Shown here: piece by piece, positions 63,078 to 64,000 of the stretch
Numbering within the stretch: the first letter of the stretch is position 1
Layout of the letters: each line of letters starts with the position of its first letter
Assembly: GCA_947471505.1 (NCBI GenBank)
Contig: CANIWM010000003.1
Span: 1-64,000 of the forward strand
Length of the DNA: 64,000 bases
Source of the DNA: Chthoniobacteraceae bacterium
GTDB lineage: Bacteria; Verrucomicrobiota; Verrucomicrobiia; Chthoniobacterales; Chthoniobacteraceae
Direction: 5' to 3'
Notes under the pieces: generated by a model
The model's database searches: none
Told to the model about the DNA's origin: nothing
What the model saw: the letters and a program-made list of their open reading frames with translations, nothing else
Made by a program: the position numbers and the translations under genes

Positions 63078-64000
63078 GTGCGCGTCCTTTTCCTCAACCA
63101 ATACTTCCCGCCCGACCCCGCGCCGACCGGTATCCTTTTCCGCGAACTGGCGGACGACCTCGCCAGCCACGGACACAGTGTCGATTTCGTAGATGCCGGG
63201 CTCGACTACCGCGCCGTGCAGAAGAAAGGCGGGCGGATGAAGCGCGAGCTTGCCTCGCTCTGGCGGATGCTCCGCGAGGGGAAAGCCCGGCAGCGCGCTG
63301 ACGTCGTCATCTCCGGCACTTCGCCGCCGCTCCTCGCCGTCATCGCCGCCCGCGTCGCTCGTGCTCATCGCGCCCGGCATTTCCACTGGGCGATGGACGT
63401 GTATCCCGAGATTGCCGTCGCACTCGGCGAAATAAAGAGCGGCTCGCTCATCGCCAAAGGAACCGCTTGGGCCAGCGGACGCGCCTATCGCCGCGCCGCG
63501 AAAATCGTCGCCCTCGACGCCGATATGGCCGCGCTTTTCAAAGGGCACGGTGTGCAGGCAGAAATCATCCGCCCGTGGGTCTTCAAAAGCGTCCTCGCCC
63601 GAATCACCCCGCCCGAGCCGCCCGCTGGCGAGTGGACGTGGATTTACTCCGGCAACCTCGGGCGCGCTCACGAGTGGGAGACACTCCTCAACGCGCAAGC
63701 CCTGCTCGAAGCGCGCGGGTGCGACGTAACGCTTCTTTTTCAAGGCGGCGGCCCGAGCTGGCCCCTCGCCCAAGCCCGCGCACAGCAGCTCGGCCTGCGC
63801 CGTTGCCGCTGGAGCGACTACGTCCCTGAAGACGAAATCCGCACGTCTCTCCTCGCCCGGCACGCGCTCGTCGTCACCCAGCTCCCCGCCGTGCAAGGCC
63901 AGCTCTGGCCGAGCAAACTGGGCCTCGTCATGACGCTCCCGCGCCCCATCCTTTTCGTCGGCCCGCTCCACGGAGCCATCGCCCAGGAACTGAGCCAATT
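63078..64000 (+). CDS. Family 4 glycosyltransferase, cut by window edge
   Basis: An open frame runs from the GTG at 63078 to the end of the window (307 codons, no stop), starting one base after the RodZ-like stop. It begins R-V-L-F-L-N-Q-Y-F-P-P-D-P-A-P-T-G, the N-terminal fold of GT-B glycosyltransferases of family 4 (WbuB-like). H-W-A-M-D-V-Y-P-E-I-A-V and Y-S-G-N-L-G-R-A-H-E-W-E are typical of such enzymes, which transfer sugars to lipid-linked or exported polysaccharides. The C-terminal UDP-binding E-x7-E motif is beyond the edge or not yet reached. Donor and acceptor are unknown. Confidence 0.85.
   Translation, partial: MRVLFLNQYFPPDPAPTGILFRELADDLASHGHSVDFVDAGLDYRAVQKKGGRMKRELASLWRMLREGKARQRADVVISGTSPPLLAVIAARVARAHRARHFHWAMDVYPEIAVALGEIKSGSLIAKGTAWASGRAYRRAAKIVALDADMAALFKGHGVQAEIIRPWVFKSVLARITPPEPPAGEWTWIYSGNLGRAHEWETLLNAQALLEARGCDVTLLFQGGGPSWPLAQARAQQLGLRRCRWSDYVPEDEIRTSLLARHALVVTQLPAVQGQLWPSKLGLVMTLPRPILFVGPLHGAIAQELSQ

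Noticed and set aside
1-64000. CRISPR array or rRNA genes
   Set aside because: No regularly spaced identical repeats and no rRNA-like sequence were seen in the window.

Overview
The window is about 60% G+C and gene-dense. It looks like part of a chromosome from the phylum Verrucomicrobiota, perhaps near Chthoniobacterales; this is inferred from gene content, because no rRNA gene is present. The evidence is a complete division and cell-wall (dcw) cluster with a MurC-MurB fusion, a sulfatase, two DUF1080 (3-keto-disaccharide hydrolase-like) proteins, a solitary pseudopilin, and PIN-toxin cassettes typical of this group.

Layout. 1-4.8 kb is accessory DNA: a nested inverted-repeat element, a small GT25-like glycosyltransferase, a 22-residue scrap of a type I restriction HsdR subunit, an overlapping DUF262-FRG gene pair of visibly lower G+C, a lipoprotein, a PIN toxin-like cassette and an elaborate palindromic element. 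4.8-21.2 kb holds mostly single genes: an ArsR regulator, DUF1080 proteins, TfoX plus a hybrid histidine kinase, TatA, secreted EEP and Tat-exported phosphoesterase enzymes, a methyltransferase, pseudopilin plus beta-propeller, a glycosidase-like protein, tRNA-Leu(GAG), PqiA and an Ig-like surface protein. 21.3-29.2 kb is the kdp potassium uptake operon (kdpA, kdpB, small ORF, kdpC, kdpD, kdpE), with kdpB broken by a frameshift as sequenced. 29.2-33.7 kb has the DNA polymerase III delta' subunit, a DnaJ-type co-chaperone, an AsmA-like protein and two membrane proteins.

34.0-53.4 kb is a tightly coupled dcw cluster: mraZ, rsmH, ftsL, ftsI, murE, murF, mraY, murD, a LysM protein, ftsW, a small ORF, murG, murC-murB, ddl, ftsQ, ftsA, ftsZ. 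Most neighbours overlap by 1-4 bases or lie within about 35 bases, and three MraZ-box-like repeats precede mraZ. Together these genes make UDP-MurNAc-pentapeptide, lipid I and lipid II, and then the divisome. 53.4-64 kb holds xerD (convergent with ftsZ), a sulfatase, aroC, a CvpA-like protein, an AraC regulator, ftsK, a RodZ-like protein and a glycosyltransferase cut by the window edge.

Main points for a second look: (1) the ftsZ product keeps the GTP-binding signature but lacks the T7-loop catalytic residues (H-x-G-x-x-E in place of N-x-D-x-x-D); (2) the kdpB frameshift, which fits an 8-base deletion; (3) the DUF262-FRG pair next to an HsdR relic, which looks like a defence locus; (4) two nested palindromic elements; (5) a membrane LysM protein built into the dcw cluster. 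I could not run searches, so family assignments rest on motifs recognised by eye.
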